Assembly: GCA_963789565.1 (NCBI GenBank)
Contig: CAWBKX010000002.1
Location: forward strand, 3,100,001-3,164,000
DNA from: CALAGB01 sp963789565
GTDB taxonomy: Bacteria; Chloroflexota; Chloroflexia; Thermomicrobiales; Thermomicrobiaceae
Direction of reading: 5' to 3'
Length of the DNA: 64,000 bases
The position numbers were made by a program, and so were the translations under genes. Positions 23,362 to 34,908 of this stretch are shown in pieces. The notes under the pieces are model-generated. The model ran no database searches. It saw only the letters and a list, made by a program, of their open reading frames with translations, and was not told the origin of the DNA. How positions within the stretch are numbered: position 1 is the stretch's first letter; each line of letters starts with the position of its first letter.

Positions 23362-26300
23362 ATGTCATCCGCCGAACTGACATCCGCGAATTCCGCCACG
23401 AAATCCACGTTCGCCGAACTGCTGCGGTTCTTTCGGACTGCGGCTGAGCTGACTCAGGAAGAGCTTGCGGAACGCTCCGGAGTGAGCGTTCGTGCGATTT
23501 CTGATCTCGAACGCGGGGCTAAAACGCGACCGCAGCGTGCAACGGTCGAGCTACTGGCAAGCGGCCTTGGACTTAGCGAGCTTGATCGCCATAAGTTGGA
23601 AGCGGCGGTGCCGAGCCGTCATCGCTCGGCCCAACACGTGACCAATTCATTCGATCTACCGGTCGGCGGGTTTCTTGGTTCGGTGCCGGAAGGGCCGCTC
23701 GTTGCTCGAAATTCCGAGATCGAACACTTGCGAGCGATTGTGAAGACGGTTGTCGGCGGAGGGGGGCGACTGCTGCTGCTGAGTGGCGAACCTGGAATCG
23801 GAAAGACCCGCCTTGCCCAGGAGGCGACGCTTGTCGGCCGCGCCAGCGGTATGCAGCTCGCGACTGGACAGTGCTACGAAGCCCAGCAGACCGTTGCTTT
23901 CTATCCGTTCCTGGAGATTCTTCGTCGATTGATTCCAACAACTCGAGCTCAATTGAGGATCGAGCCTTCCGAGCGCTGGCCACAGCTCCTACCCCTACTC
24001 CTCGCCAACAGTAAGCAGGCTACTGCGCGTGCGATATCGTCGGGTGGAGATCCGGACCAGCAGCAGCTTTTCTGGGCCGTTACGGAACTCATCGAGGCAC
24101 TCGCTGTCGTGGCGCCGTTGGTGATCGCGCTCGATGACCTGCACTGGAGCGACCAGTCGAGTCTCGATCTGATCCATCATCTCACGCGGCACCTGCGCCA
24201 CGTTCCAGTCCTCTTTATCGGTACGTTTCGTGACACCGAGGTCGCGCCGGGACATCCGTTGCGGACTCTGCTTCTGGACCTTCATCGAGAGCAACTCTCC
24301 GAACAGATTGCGCTGCGGCGTCTCGGCCAGGATGGAACCGGTGCGCTCATGGCTTCGGCGCTGCACACGCAGCAGATTTCGACCGACTTCGTCGATCTCG
24401 TCCATCGGCGTACAGAAGGCAACGCGTTTTTTGCTCTGGAAGTCGTACGCATGCTCGTGGAGCGCGGAGACGCGATTGAGATGGATGGAGTCTGGATTTG
24501 CCGCGCGACCGGCGATATCGACATTCCGCATACGATCCATGACGCGATTTCGGAACGACTTTCGCGACTATCGGCGATCACACAGGACATCTTGACCGAC
24601 GCAAGCGTGCTGGGCAACTCGTTCGGGTTTGACGATCTTCTTTGCATGAGCGATCGGTCGGAGTCTGAAGTTGAGGCCGCCGTTGAAGAGGCAGTCCGTG
24701 CAGTCGTGATCAGGTTTGGACAGGGCGATGACTTCGCGTTCAACCACGCTCTCATTCAGCAGGTCCTCTATCGTGGTTTGTCCCCCCGGAGAAGGAAGCG
24801 ACGACATCTGGCAGCCGGTAAGGCCATCGAAGAGCAGCCGCGGCCGGTGCGAACCCGTCGAGCGGCCGAGCTCGCCTGGCACTTCCAGCAGGCGGGCGAG
24901 CTAGGTCGTGCTCTCCCGTTTAGCGTCATGGCGGCGGACCAGGCCGAGAGTCGCTTCGCCCATCGCGACGCAGTTCGACTGTATCGGCAAGCGCTCGAAC
25001 TCCGCTCGGAGGGCATGAACGTCGGACTACGCGCAGAGATACTTGAGAAACTCGGACGGGCACTTACAAACTTTGGAAACTACAAGGAAGCCCGACATGA
25101 GCTTCAACGTGCCGGACGGCTCTATCGAGAGGCAGTCAATCAGGAGGGAGAGGTACGGACGACAGTTCAGTTGGGGTCGGTCTACCGAGCGATGGGCGAT
25201 GCATCGGAGGGAATTCCGCTCGTGCGCGATCTCCTCGAACGTCTGGAGACGGTCGGTCGCCCCCAGGAGGTGGCGGAGCTCAACATCGTGCTCGAGACAC
25301 TATGCTACGCCACAGGACAATACGAGGAAGCACTTCACGCCAGTGAGCGGGCGGCAGCCCTGGCTCGCTCGACGGGAGATACAGCGGCGCTGGTACGCGC
25401 GGAGACGGGTCGCGGAACTGAGCTCATTGTGCTCGGTCGGCTGCGCGAAGGGGTGGAGGCCATGGAAGGAGCCCTCGCCAATCCAGTCGCGGACGACGAT
25501 CCATACAACCTCGTACGACTCCTCGAAAACGCCGCCGACGGGTATCGATCGCTCGGTAATTTCGAGCGCAGCCGAGAGCTGGTCGAACGCTCGCTTCAGA
25601 TTGCACGGCACATTCAGAGTCCGTGGGATACCGCTATGGCGCTGAGATCCACTGGCGTAACGTATCGCTTACTTGGTGAGTGGGATCGGTCAAGAGCGGA
25701 TCTCGAGGACAGTGATCAGCTCAGTCACTCACTGCCTCCGACGTGGTGGGCGACGTACGGCATCATTGAGTTGGCGGCGTTGTGCCTCGATGATGGAAAC
25801 TGGGAGAGGGCGGCGCAGCTGGCCAACGAAGCCGCCGCTATAGCCCGGAATGTCGGGCACATTGAAGGTCTGCGGTCGGCAGAACGATTGCTGGCCGAGC
25901 TAGATTTGACTCAAGGACGGCCCGAACGGGCAGCGAGTCGTCTGGAACGACTTCTCGATCGTCCCGGACTGGTCGAATTGCAAGTCACCGAGCTTATGCC
26001 CGTTCTGGCCGGCGCCTATGCGGCGAACGGCGATCCCGAGCGTGCGAGACAGACTGTTGAAGAGGCAATTCGCCGGTCACGAACTGCCGAAGCCTTGCTG
26101 CCACTGGCCGAAGCACTTGTCGTCCGTGGCCGAATATACACTGCGGAACGGTGCTGGGATGAGGCTGAAAATGACTTCGAGGAGGCCGCCCGCACCGCCC
26201 GAGGGATGCCCAATCCCCACCTCGAAGGTCGAGCGCTGTATGAGCGAGGTCTGATGCGCCAGCAGCGGGGACATATCGAGCAAGCACGGGAAAACTTGAA

Positions 26301-26385
26301 TGCGGCGCTCGACATATTCAACCGTCTTGGTGCCCGACCCTATATCGAACGGACGAGCGACGCACTTAGCGCATCGCGCGACTAG
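23362..26385 (+). CDS. Large STAND-type regulator: XRE helix-turn-helix, AAA ATPase and TPR repeats
   Basis: A 1007-residue protein in three parts. Residues about 15-75 are an XRE helix-turn-helix (LTQEELAERSGVSVRAISDLERG). Residues about 112-450 are an AAA/ATPase module with Walker A GEPGIGKT (142-149), a Walker B-like strand VIALDDLHWSD near 255, and downstream sensor regions. Residues about 480-1000 are helical repeats of TPR type (for example GNYKEARHELQRAGRLYREA). This architecture is that of signal-transduction ATPases with numerous domains that turn on transcription or antibiotic clusters when ligand binds the repeats. Ligand and targets are unknown. Start at ATG 23362, 78 bases after a tandem repeat that may be its operator. 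Confidence 0.85.
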   Translation: MSSAELTSANSATKSTFAELLRFFRTAAELTQEELAERSGVSVRAISDLERGAKTRPQRATVELLASGLGLSELDRHKLEAAVPSRHRSAQHVTNSFDLPVGGFLGSVPEGPLVARNSEIEHLRAIVKTVVGGGGRLLLLSGEPGIGKTRLAQEATLVGRASGMQLATGQCYEAQQTVAFYPFLEILRRLIPTTRAQLRIEPSERWPQLLPLLLANSKQATARAISSGGDPDQQQLFWAVTELIEALAVVAPLVIALDDLHWSDQSSLDLIHHLTRHLRHVPVLFIGTFRDTEVAPGHPLRTLLLDLHREQLSEQIALRRLGQDGTGALMASALHTQQISTDFVDLVHRRTEGNAFFALEVVRMLVERGDAIEMDGVWICRATGDIDIPHTIHDAISERLSRLSAITQDILTDASVLGNSFGFDDLLCMSDRSESEVEAAVEEAVRAVVIRFGQGDDFAFNHALIQQVLYRGLSPRRRKRRHLAAGKAIEEQPRPVRTRRAAELAWHFQQAGELGRALPFSVMAADQAESRFAHRDAVRLYRQALELRSEGMNVGLRAEILEKLGRALTNFGNYKEARHELQRAGRLYREAVNQEGEVRTTVQLGSVYRAMGDASEGIPLVRDLLERLETVGRPQEVAELNIVLETLCYATGQYEEALHASERAAALARSTGDTAALVRAETGRGTELIVLGRLREGVEAMEGALANPVADDDPYNLVRLLENAADGYRSLGNFERSRELVERSLQIARHIQSPWDTAMALRSTGVTYRLLGEWDRSRADLEDSDQLSHSLPPTWWATYGIIELAALCLDDGNWERAAQLANEAAAIARNVGHIEGLRSAERLLAELDLTQGRPERAASRLERLLDRPGLVELQVTELMPVLAGAYAANGDPERARQTVEEAIRRSRTAEALLPLAEALVVRGRIYTAERCWDEAENDFEEAARTARGMPNPHLEGRALYERGLMRQQRGHIEQARENLNAALDIFNRLGARPYIERTSDALSASRD

Positions 26386-26406
26386 GTCCGGACGCCATTG
26401 AATTGG

Positions 26407-27201
26407 TCACGCGTGACTCGGAGATGACGGAATTGGCCAGAATCGTTCGGCCGGACGTCCGCCTCCCACGTGCAACGCATAACCCCGAATCGACTGTTCC
26501 GGATCGCCCTGAAATCGGAATATGACTTCGAGCTGGGACGCGTAGCAACGGACAGCCTCGGCCTTTCGATCGAGATCTTGTTCCGTCAGTCGGACGATGC
26601 GAGCTGCACCGCACCCAAGCTGCGAGACACTGACGTCTATCGCACCTTGCCAAACTGGATCACCGGCATACGGGAAATCCTCGTACCCCCACACGGTCAG
26701 TCCGCGTCCCGCCAGCATCTGTCCGGCGATAAGCGTCAGTTGGTGATCAACGTGATTCCCGATCGCGAGCGGAACGTAGAACTCGCAAACATCCGTCGCT
26801 CTGAGCGCCAACTCACGATCAAGTGTGGTGACGATCCGCTCAGCGAGGTCGCTGTCGTCCGGGTGAATTGCACCGAATATGTCTTCGTCCGACGTATAGC
26901 GGTCCGAACGATAGATGGCGTCGAGCAAGTCCAACCAGACTGATGTCGCCCTGAGCGCGGTTGCCGCGCAACGATCTTCCCTGCGTCGCATCTCGACCGC
27001 GTCGGACGGGCCGAATCCCCAGCGGGTGTGCTGGCCATCAGCGAACTCGGTCAACGGGCCCTCTGGAACACCGCCCATTACCGTGACAATGGTGGGTGAC
27101 ACATCACCATTGGAAAGTTGCGCGACCAGTCCACCGCAAGAGAGGGCGACGTCATCGTAGTGGGGCGCGAGGAAGATGTGACGCGTCCCGCGCTCAGCCA
27201 C
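26407..27201 (-). CDS. PIG-L family deacetylase
   Basis: A 264-residue protein with the PIG-L zinc motif PHYDDVAL at residues 13-20 (His and Asp zinc ligands, catalytic Asp) and the third ligand His in GNHVDHQL near residue 150. The family includes GlcNAc-PI deacetylase, MshB and BshB, which remove acetyl groups from N-acetylglucosaminyl compounds in lipid or thiol biosynthesis, and various antibiotic deacetylases. Its GTG start (27199-27201) overlaps the selB stop by eight bases, so it is translationally coupled to selB. A role in selenium metabolism is not established; the coupling may be incidental. Confidence 0.85.
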   Translation of the reverse strand: MAERGTRHIFLAPHYDDVALSCGGLVAQLSNGDVSPTIVTVMGGVPEGPLTEFADGQHTRWGFGPSDAVEMRRREDRCAATALRATSVWLDLLDAIYRSDRYTSDEDIFGAIHPDDSDLAERIVTTLDRELALRATDVCEFYVPLAIGNHVDHQLTLIAGQMLAGRGLTVWGYEDFPYAGDPVWQGAIDVSVSQLGCGAARIVRLTEQDLDRKAEAVRCYASQLEVIFRFQGDPEQSIRGYALHVGGGRPAERFWPIPSSPSHA

Positions 27202-29104
27202 CGGAATACCGCACGCGTTCGTCGCCTACTCTGCGCGTCACGCGACGATCGTCCAGGTATTCCAGCACGGCCTGCGCGTATTTGCGCGAGCTCCCGAAGT
27301 GATCGCGGAACTGAGAGAGGGTTATCGTCCCTTGGCCATCGATGATCTGCAGTACCTCGCGCTGAATATCGTCGAACGTATCGCGAGCGAAGACGATGTT
27401 TTCGTCGACGCGTACAACCTCGCCCGTTTCGGCCAGCGCGATGGCAAGATCCGGCTCGATGCCGAATTCGGTCGGCGGTGGTGGTGTGTGCGGGTCCGAT
27501 CGCATGGCTCGCACGTAACGATCGATACGCTCACGTTGCTCGGGAGTGAACTGGATTGAATGCGAGGGAAGCCGAAGGACCTCACCATCGGACACGAATC
27601 GCTCGTCCGTGGCCGCACGCTGCACGATCTCCTCGAACGCGCGAGCGGGAAGTCCAATTCGGCTGCGCACTTCTTCCTTGGCCATACCGCGGCGCAACGG
27701 ACTGCGTAGATGGAAGGCCTCCAACATGCGTTGGATCGCGCTGACCGTCACTGAGAAGGCGTCCTCGCGCATCAAGAGCGTCGTCGGAACTAACGGGCCG
27801 TCAGCCTGAGACCGTTTCAGCATCAGTACGGAGCCTTCAGCGATCAGCTCGTCAACAGCCGCACGGAGATCCGCGTCCGACAAAGCCACCGTCTTGGCCA
27901 AAGCTCTGAGCTCCACCGGGCCACTCTCCAGCGATTGGAACACGACTTCGGACGGAGTTCCTTCGGCCAGCACCTCGAGCGATTCGATGACGTCCGCTCT
28001 GAAGCGACGATGGCGTCGAGGATGTGGGTCTATGACGAGTCCACCGCCGATGGTGATACTGGGTGATGGCTGGCGGATGATGAAGCGGTCCCCTTTAGCC
28101 ACCGCCAGCGGCTCAGCAATGCGGAACTGCACCCACGTTTCCTGCCCAGGCTGGATGCGTTCGTCGTTCAGCAGCGTGACGCGCGCCAGAGCTTCCGACG
28201 AACCCACGAAGAGCCCGACCTCGTCGTTCTGCTCGATGGCGATGGGCGACGATTCGATCAGCTTGAGCTGCGCGTCGATGAGCTGCGTCGGTTTGAGCCA
28301 ACCGGGCATCGTCAGGATCTGCCCACGTCGGATTTCGTCGACGGAAACACCAGCCAAATTGACAGCGGTGCGAGATCCGGGGTTGGCGCGTTCCTCTTTC
28401 GATCCGTGGCTCTGCAGCCCACGGATGCGGCTACGCAGTTCGCCTGGCTGAATCTCGACTTCCTGCCCCAACACCAGCGGACCGTCAATCAACGTTCCCG
28501 TGACGACGGTGCCGAAACCGGAGATCGTGAAGACGCGGTCAATTGGTAGGCGTGGCCGTCCAGCCTCGGTGTGCGCCGGGACTGCGTCGAGAAGCTGATC
28601 GATGGCCGAGCGAAGCTCGTCGAGCCCTGCGCCCGAAATGGCGGAAACCGGCACGATCGGCGCCATGGCAAGCACCGAACCGCTCAACGCTTCCCGCACC
28701 TCCTCACGCATCAGGTCGCGCCATTCGTCGTCAACAGTGTCGATCTTGGTGAGAACCACGATGCCTCGCTCGATGCGCAGCAGGTTGAGAATTGCCAGGT
28801 GCTCGGCTGTCTGCGGCATCGGTCCTTCATCCGCGGCGATGATAAGAAGCGCGGCGTCGATCCCACCCACGCCAGCCAGCATGTTCTTGATGAAGCGTTC
28901 GTGCCCGGGAACGTCGACGACGCTCACCTCGCGACCGCTTGGCAGGCTGAGCCAGGCGAAGCCGAGATCGATCGTCATCTCCCGTTCTTTTTCTTCTCGC
29001 AGCCGGTCGGGGTCGATGCCGGTAAGGGCTTTGACCAGAGTCGATTTACCGTGGTCGACATGACCGGCGGTGCCGATCACGAACGTCTGTGGTCGCTCAT
29101 CCAT
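27194..29104 (-). CDS. selB: Selenocysteine-specific translation elongation factor SelB
   Basis: A 636-residue GTPase. G motifs are GHVDHGKST (14-22), DVPGH (64-68) and TKID (119-122), followed by two EF-Tu-like beta barrels. The C-terminal 250 residues are tandem winged-helix domains ending in SSRKYAQAVLEYLDDRRVTR, the SelB-specific SECIS-binding region (domain 4). The DLGFAW switch region is that of SelB, not EF-Tu or IF2. SelB delivers Sec-tRNA to UGA codons that have a downstream SECIS hairpin. No selA, selD or tRNA-Sec gene is visible nearby, so those must lie elsewhere. The probable selenoprotein at 18014 is a likely client. Confidence 0.97.
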   Translation of the reverse strand: MDERPQTFVIGTAGHVDHGKSTLVKALTGIDPDRLREEKEREMTIDLGFAWLSLPSGREVSVVDVPGHERFIKNMLAGVGGIDAALLIIAADEGPMPQTAEHLAILNLLRIERGIVVLTKIDTVDDEWRDLMREEVREALSGSVLAMAPIVPVSAISGAGLDELRSAIDQLLDAVPAHTEAGRPRLPIDRVFTISGFGTVVTGTLIDGPLVLGQEVEIQPGELRSRIRGLQSHGSKEERANPGSRTAVNLAGVSVDEIRRGQILTMPGWLKPTQLIDAQLKLIESSPIAIEQNDEVGLFVGSSEALARVTLLNDERIQPGQETWVQFRIAEPLAVAKGDRFIIRQPSPSITIGGGLVIDPHPRRHRRFRADVIESLEVLAEGTPSEVVFQSLESGPVELRALAKTVALSDADLRAAVDELIAEGSVLMLKRSQADGPLVPTTLLMREDAFSVTVSAIQRMLEAFHLRSPLRRGMAKEEVRSRIGLPARAFEEIVQRAATDERFVSDGEVLRLPSHSIQFTPEQRERIDRYVRAMRSDPHTPPPPTEFGIEPDLAIALAETGEVVRVDENIVFARDTFDDIQREVLQIIDGQGTITLSQFRDHFGSSRKYAQAVLEYLDDRRVTRRVGDERVRYSGG

Positions 29105-29234
29105 ATCGTTTCGTTTCGTGAAGTTACTTCGACGTTGATAGCGATCTGATTATACCGAGGGCAAACCGCAGCGAGGCGGCGAATCATCCCGGCGCCCCGT
29201 TTCAATTGGCTGTTCCACTCTCGACTTGAACGGA

Positions 29235-30449
29235 CTAATCGGCCGCGCTGGCGATTGCATCCCAGCGCTGAAACTGCTCCTTGGCGTTTGACATAAGCGC
29301 TTCGTCGGTCATCAGATCGAACGCCGTGAGGGCCATGGCTTTCGAGATTTTGATCAGCTGCTCGTAGCCGAATTCAGAGCCGGACGCGTCTACCACCTGC
29401 TGTGAATGCCCGGGAATCTGGGTGTGGCTGATCGCGAAACTTCCGGTGATGCACGGGAGTTTGTGGCTGATGTTGCCGAAGTCGGTCGAGTGCATCCCAC
29501 GGCCGTGCCGGGGATTGATCTCCATCCCGACTTCACGCATGTTCTCGGTGTAGCGCTTGCCCATCTCGTAGTTCGGCCGCATGTCGTAACAGGTATTGTC
29601 CTCGGTGATCTTATACTCGCAGCCTGTCATCAATGCCGCGCCCTCGGCGACCTGTCGCACCTTTTCCATCACCTCGGTGAGGTATTCGAGTGATGCCGTA
29701 CGCACGTAGAAGCGGGCTTTCGTGTATTTGGGCACGACGTTGGGCTGTTCGCCACCGTCGGTGATGATGCCGTGCAGTCGCGTCTCCATGTGGACGTGTT
29801 GACGTAGTGCGTCGATACCCGTGAAGAATTTGATGACGGCGTTGAGCGCATTGATGCCGTTGTACGGGTCTCCGCCCGAGTGAGCGGGGCGACCGAAATA
29901 CTCGAGATCGAAGTGCGCGACCGCCAGGCAGGTGCCGTCGGGCCAGTCGGTGGCCGCACCGGTCGAGTCACCGGCGTGGTGTACCATCAACGCCGCGTCG
30001 ACGTCGTCGAAAATGCCAGCCTGCTCGAGCTTGATCTTGCCGCCACCGCCCTCTTCGGCGGGCGTCCCGATGACCTCGAAGATGCCATTGATCTCCGGCA
30101 TCACCGCACTCATGCCGATCGCCGCCGCCAGCCCGGAGGCGCCGATCAGATTGTGGCCGCAACCGTGCCCAATGCCTGCCAACGCGTCATATTCCGCCAG
30201 CACCGCGACGATTGGCCCCTCAGCTCGACCGTGCATGGAGGCACGAAACGCCGTCTCCAGTCCGCCTGCCGGTTTCTCGACCTCATAGCCCCATTCTCGG
30301 ATGTTGGAGGACAGCAGCTGTGACGCCATGAACTCTTTATAGCCAAGCTCCGGATTCTGGCGAATCGTTTCAGCGATCTCGAGGATCTTGTCTCGATTCT
30401 CGTCGATCGCATCGAGGATGCGCTGGCGCAGCTCTTCCCTACTTGCCAT
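29235..30449 (-). CDS. M20 family metallopeptidase/amidohydrolase (AbgB/aminoacylase-like)
   Basis: A 404-residue M20D-type amidohydrolase. It has GIGHGCGHNLIG (metal-binding His and Cys region), the catalytic Glu in GTPAEEGGGGK, the lid-domain motif GRPAHSGGDPYNGINALNA, and a final metal ligand in HTQIPGHSQQV. Homologues hydrolyse p-aminobenzoyl-glutamate, N-acyl amino acids or indole-3-acetyl conjugates. The closest-looking family is peptidase M20D; substrate is undetermined. The frame opens at 30467, but ATG 30449 with GGGAG upstream is chosen. No operon partner is obvious. Confidence 0.9.
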   Translation of the reverse strand: MASREELRQRILDAIDENRDKILEIAETIRQNPELGYKEFMASQLLSSNIREWGYEVEKPAGGLETAFRASMHGRAEGPIVAVLAEYDALAGIGHGCGHNLIGASGLAAAIGMSAVMPEINGIFEVIGTPAEEGGGGKIKLEQAGIFDDVDAALMVHHAGDSTGAATDWPDGTCLAVAHFDLEYFGRPAHSGGDPYNGINALNAVIKFFTGIDALRQHVHMETRLHGIITDGGEQPNVVPKYTKARFYVRTASLEYLTEVMEKVRQVAEGAALMTGCEYKITEDNTCYDMRPNYEMGKRYTENMREVGMEINPRHGRGMHSTDFGNISHKLPCITGSFAISHTQIPGHSQQVVDASGSEFGYEQLIKISKAMALTAFDLMTDEALMSNAKEQFQRWDAIASAAD

Positions 30450-30526
30450 GAAACGTGCTCCCTTCATCTGGGTTCATTCGCTTCTTTGCGCTGACAATAG
30501 CACCAGCGGCGTCGAGCCGTCACGCC

Positions 30527-32005
30527 TCACATGAATGAGTGCTGTTGGGGGGAGGTGCGCGTCGACGATTGGTCCACGGATACGCGTTCAATGCTCTCAA
30601 CCAGGATTTTCGTTCCACGGACGAGATCGCCTATTTCGAGACCACCGTAGCCGAGCAAAAGCCCGTTGAGTCGCCGTGTTCCCTGATAGTGCTCGTCGAT
30701 CGATTCGAGACGCACGCCACGTTTACGCGCAATGCGCACCACCTCGTTCGCCTCGATGTTCGCATCGAGTTCGACGAAGACGTGCAAGCCTGCGTCTAGA
30801 CCACGCAACGTAGCGACGTGTCTCACCCGGTGGAACTCATCCGTAACGATGCGACGCTTTTCCGCGTAATGCCTGCGTGCCCGGCGGATGTGCCGCTCCA
30901 GGTCGCCCGCTTCCATGAAGCTTGCCAGCGCACGCTGCACCGGCCAGGGTGTGTGATAGTCGCTCAGCCGTTTGAGGCGCACGAGGCGATCGCGGAGTCG
31001 CGGTGGCGCGACCACGTAGCCGACGCGCAGCGCGGGAGAGAGGATCTTCGAGAACGTTCCGACGTAGACCACGCGACCGGCCTGATCGAGCCCTGCCAGC
31101 GCCGGGAGCGGTTGCGCGTCGAATCGGAATTCGCTGTCATAGTCATCCTCGACGATGAGCGAGTCGCATTGCTCGGCCCAATCCAGCAACGCGAGACGCC
31201 GCGCGATCGAGAGCCGCGCCCCCAACGGATATTGATGCGACGGCGTTGTGTAAACGAGTAACGGCGCATCTCCTCCGCTGGGGATGTCATCGACGATCAG
31301 TCCGTCTTCGTCGACGGAAATCGGTATCGGTCGCGCACCGCGGGCCGCCAACACACGGCGGGCGGATGGGTAGCCGGGTTCTTCGAGCGCCACTGCGTCT
31401 CCTGGTTGCAGCGTAGCCCGCGCGATGAGATCGATCGCTTGCAATGCACCCGAGGTCACCACCACGTCAACGGCACCGCAGGCGACACCGCGCGAACGGC
31501 CCAGGTAGTCGGCGATGGATTGACGTAGGCGCGGATCGCCCGCTGGGTGCCCGTAAATGGCGGGTGGGACATCGTGGGCGACCTCGCTCCAGGCTTTGCG
31601 CCAGGCGTCGCTCGAGATGAGTTCCGTATATGGTCGTCCGAGTCGAAACTCGATGGCCGTCGAGTCCTCAGGTTCGATCTCTTCGGTCTCGAGATTCAGC
31701 GGCGGCAGCCATCGTGGCGCGCCGATCAACTCCGGCCGCACGCGCTTCGGCAGCGTCGGGAGATCGATGGTGACGAAAGTGCCTGATCCATGCCGCCCCT
31801 CGACGTACCCCTCGGCATATAGCTCGTCGAAGGCGGCGACCACTACGTTGCGGGAGACACCTGCTGATTCGGCCAACGCGCGCGTCGAGCTCAGCCGGGT
31901 TCCTGCCGGAAGCCGTCCGTCCAGAATGGCGGCGCGCAGCTGATCAGTGAGCTGACGCTGCAGTGGAATGCTCGACCTGCGATCGAGCGACAAGGGAAGA
32001 TCCAT
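30527..32005 (-). CDS. MocR/PdxR-family regulator (GntR helix-turn-helix plus aminotransferase domain)
   Basis: A 492-residue fusion. Residues about 10-75 are a GntR winged helix (LQRQLTDQLRAAILDGRLPAG, STRALAESAGVSRNVVVAAFDEL). Residues about 115-480 are a fold-type I aminotransferase with the PLP-binding Lys in VYVGTFSKILSPALRVGY and the FEEPGYP-like EEPGYPSARRV segment. Such proteins regulate vitamin B6, GABA or taurine metabolism using PLP as a ligand. Excellent Shine-Dalgarno GGGAGG sits five bases upstream of ATG 32005, better than a start at 32032. The divergent gene at 32164 may be its target, but this is not certain. Confidence 0.92.
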   Translation of the reverse strand: MDLPLSLDRRSSIPLQRQLTDQLRAAILDGRLPAGTRLSSTRALAESAGVSRNVVVAAFDELYAEGYVEGRHGSGTFVTIDLPTLPKRVRPELIGAPRWLPPLNLETEEIEPEDSTAIEFRLGRPYTELISSDAWRKAWSEVAHDVPPAIYGHPAGDPRLRQSIADYLGRSRGVACGAVDVVVTSGALQAIDLIARATLQPGDAVALEEPGYPSARRVLAARGARPIPISVDEDGLIVDDIPSGGDAPLLVYTTPSHQYPLGARLSIARRLALLDWAEQCDSLIVEDDYDSEFRFDAQPLPALAGLDQAGRVVYVGTFSKILSPALRVGYVVAPPRLRDRLVRLKRLSDYHTPWPVQRALASFMEAGDLERHIRRARRHYAEKRRIVTDEFHRVRHVATLRGLDAGLHVFVELDANIEANEVVRIARKRGVRLESIDEHYQGTRRLNGLLLGYGGLEIGDLVRGTKILVESIERVSVDQSSTRTSPQQHSFM

Positions 32006-32556
32006 AGTCGCCTCCCGAAGTGGTCTGGTCAAACGCGTGGAGTGTGGCCCTCAACGTCGAACCACTTCTGGAGGATTATAGCCGGAGGGCGTCGAAGCAT
32101 GCGTTCGCGGATGTGGTCGGCGCGAGGAGTTCTTCCAGGGACGATGTGAGTTGAGGGCACCTGATGATGGACCGCTATCCGAATGTTGGTTCGACGACGA
32201 TCGATGAGGTTGCAGACGCGAAGCACGAGTCGCTCGCGTTTCAACCTCGAGACGTCGTGGTGACGACAGGTTCGCCTCTGATCCTGCCCAAAGCCTATCT
32301 CGAGTGGTACGAGTTTCGCGGCACGGAGTCGCTGACGTCGCGGGAACTGTCCATTGACGCGAGGTCGTTCTTGGCCCAGGAAATCTCGCTGGGGCGTTTG
32401 ACATTCGATCGCGGGTTGGGCTTCGTGGTGCTCGTCTATTTACCGCCGGTCTTGCACCTACTAGTCGGGGCAGAGCGGCTTAGCCAGGTGAAATGGCAAG
32501 TAAACTACGGGCGCAATGCGAGCGTCGACGGCTGGTTCACGCGATCTGAACGCGCT

Positions 32557-34626
<2,070 letters not shown>

Positions 34627-34908
34627 GGATCACTCCTGGAATCACGTGTGGATTTACAGGAAGGCCGGAAGGATCGAACGTGGCGGGCCGGAAGTCATAC
34701 GGATGACCGTATCAGCAAGAGCATAGCAAACTCGCTCGTTCGGAGGAGGAACAATCGAGAAAGACCAAAGTACCGGGGAACGGCGGACGAATGTGCTAAT
34801 TCGAGCATACTTATCCGCATCAATTGGAGTAATTTGCCTGGTCGAAGCGCCAACCCGAGCGCTTTCGCTTCGCTTGAGACCAGTCGGCTCCGGTCGCCGT
34901 CGATCGGT

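Noticed and set aside
29105..29234. Possible tRNA-Sec next to selB
   Set aside because: No T-arm, long acceptor stem or CCA end can be found in the 130-base gap on either strand.
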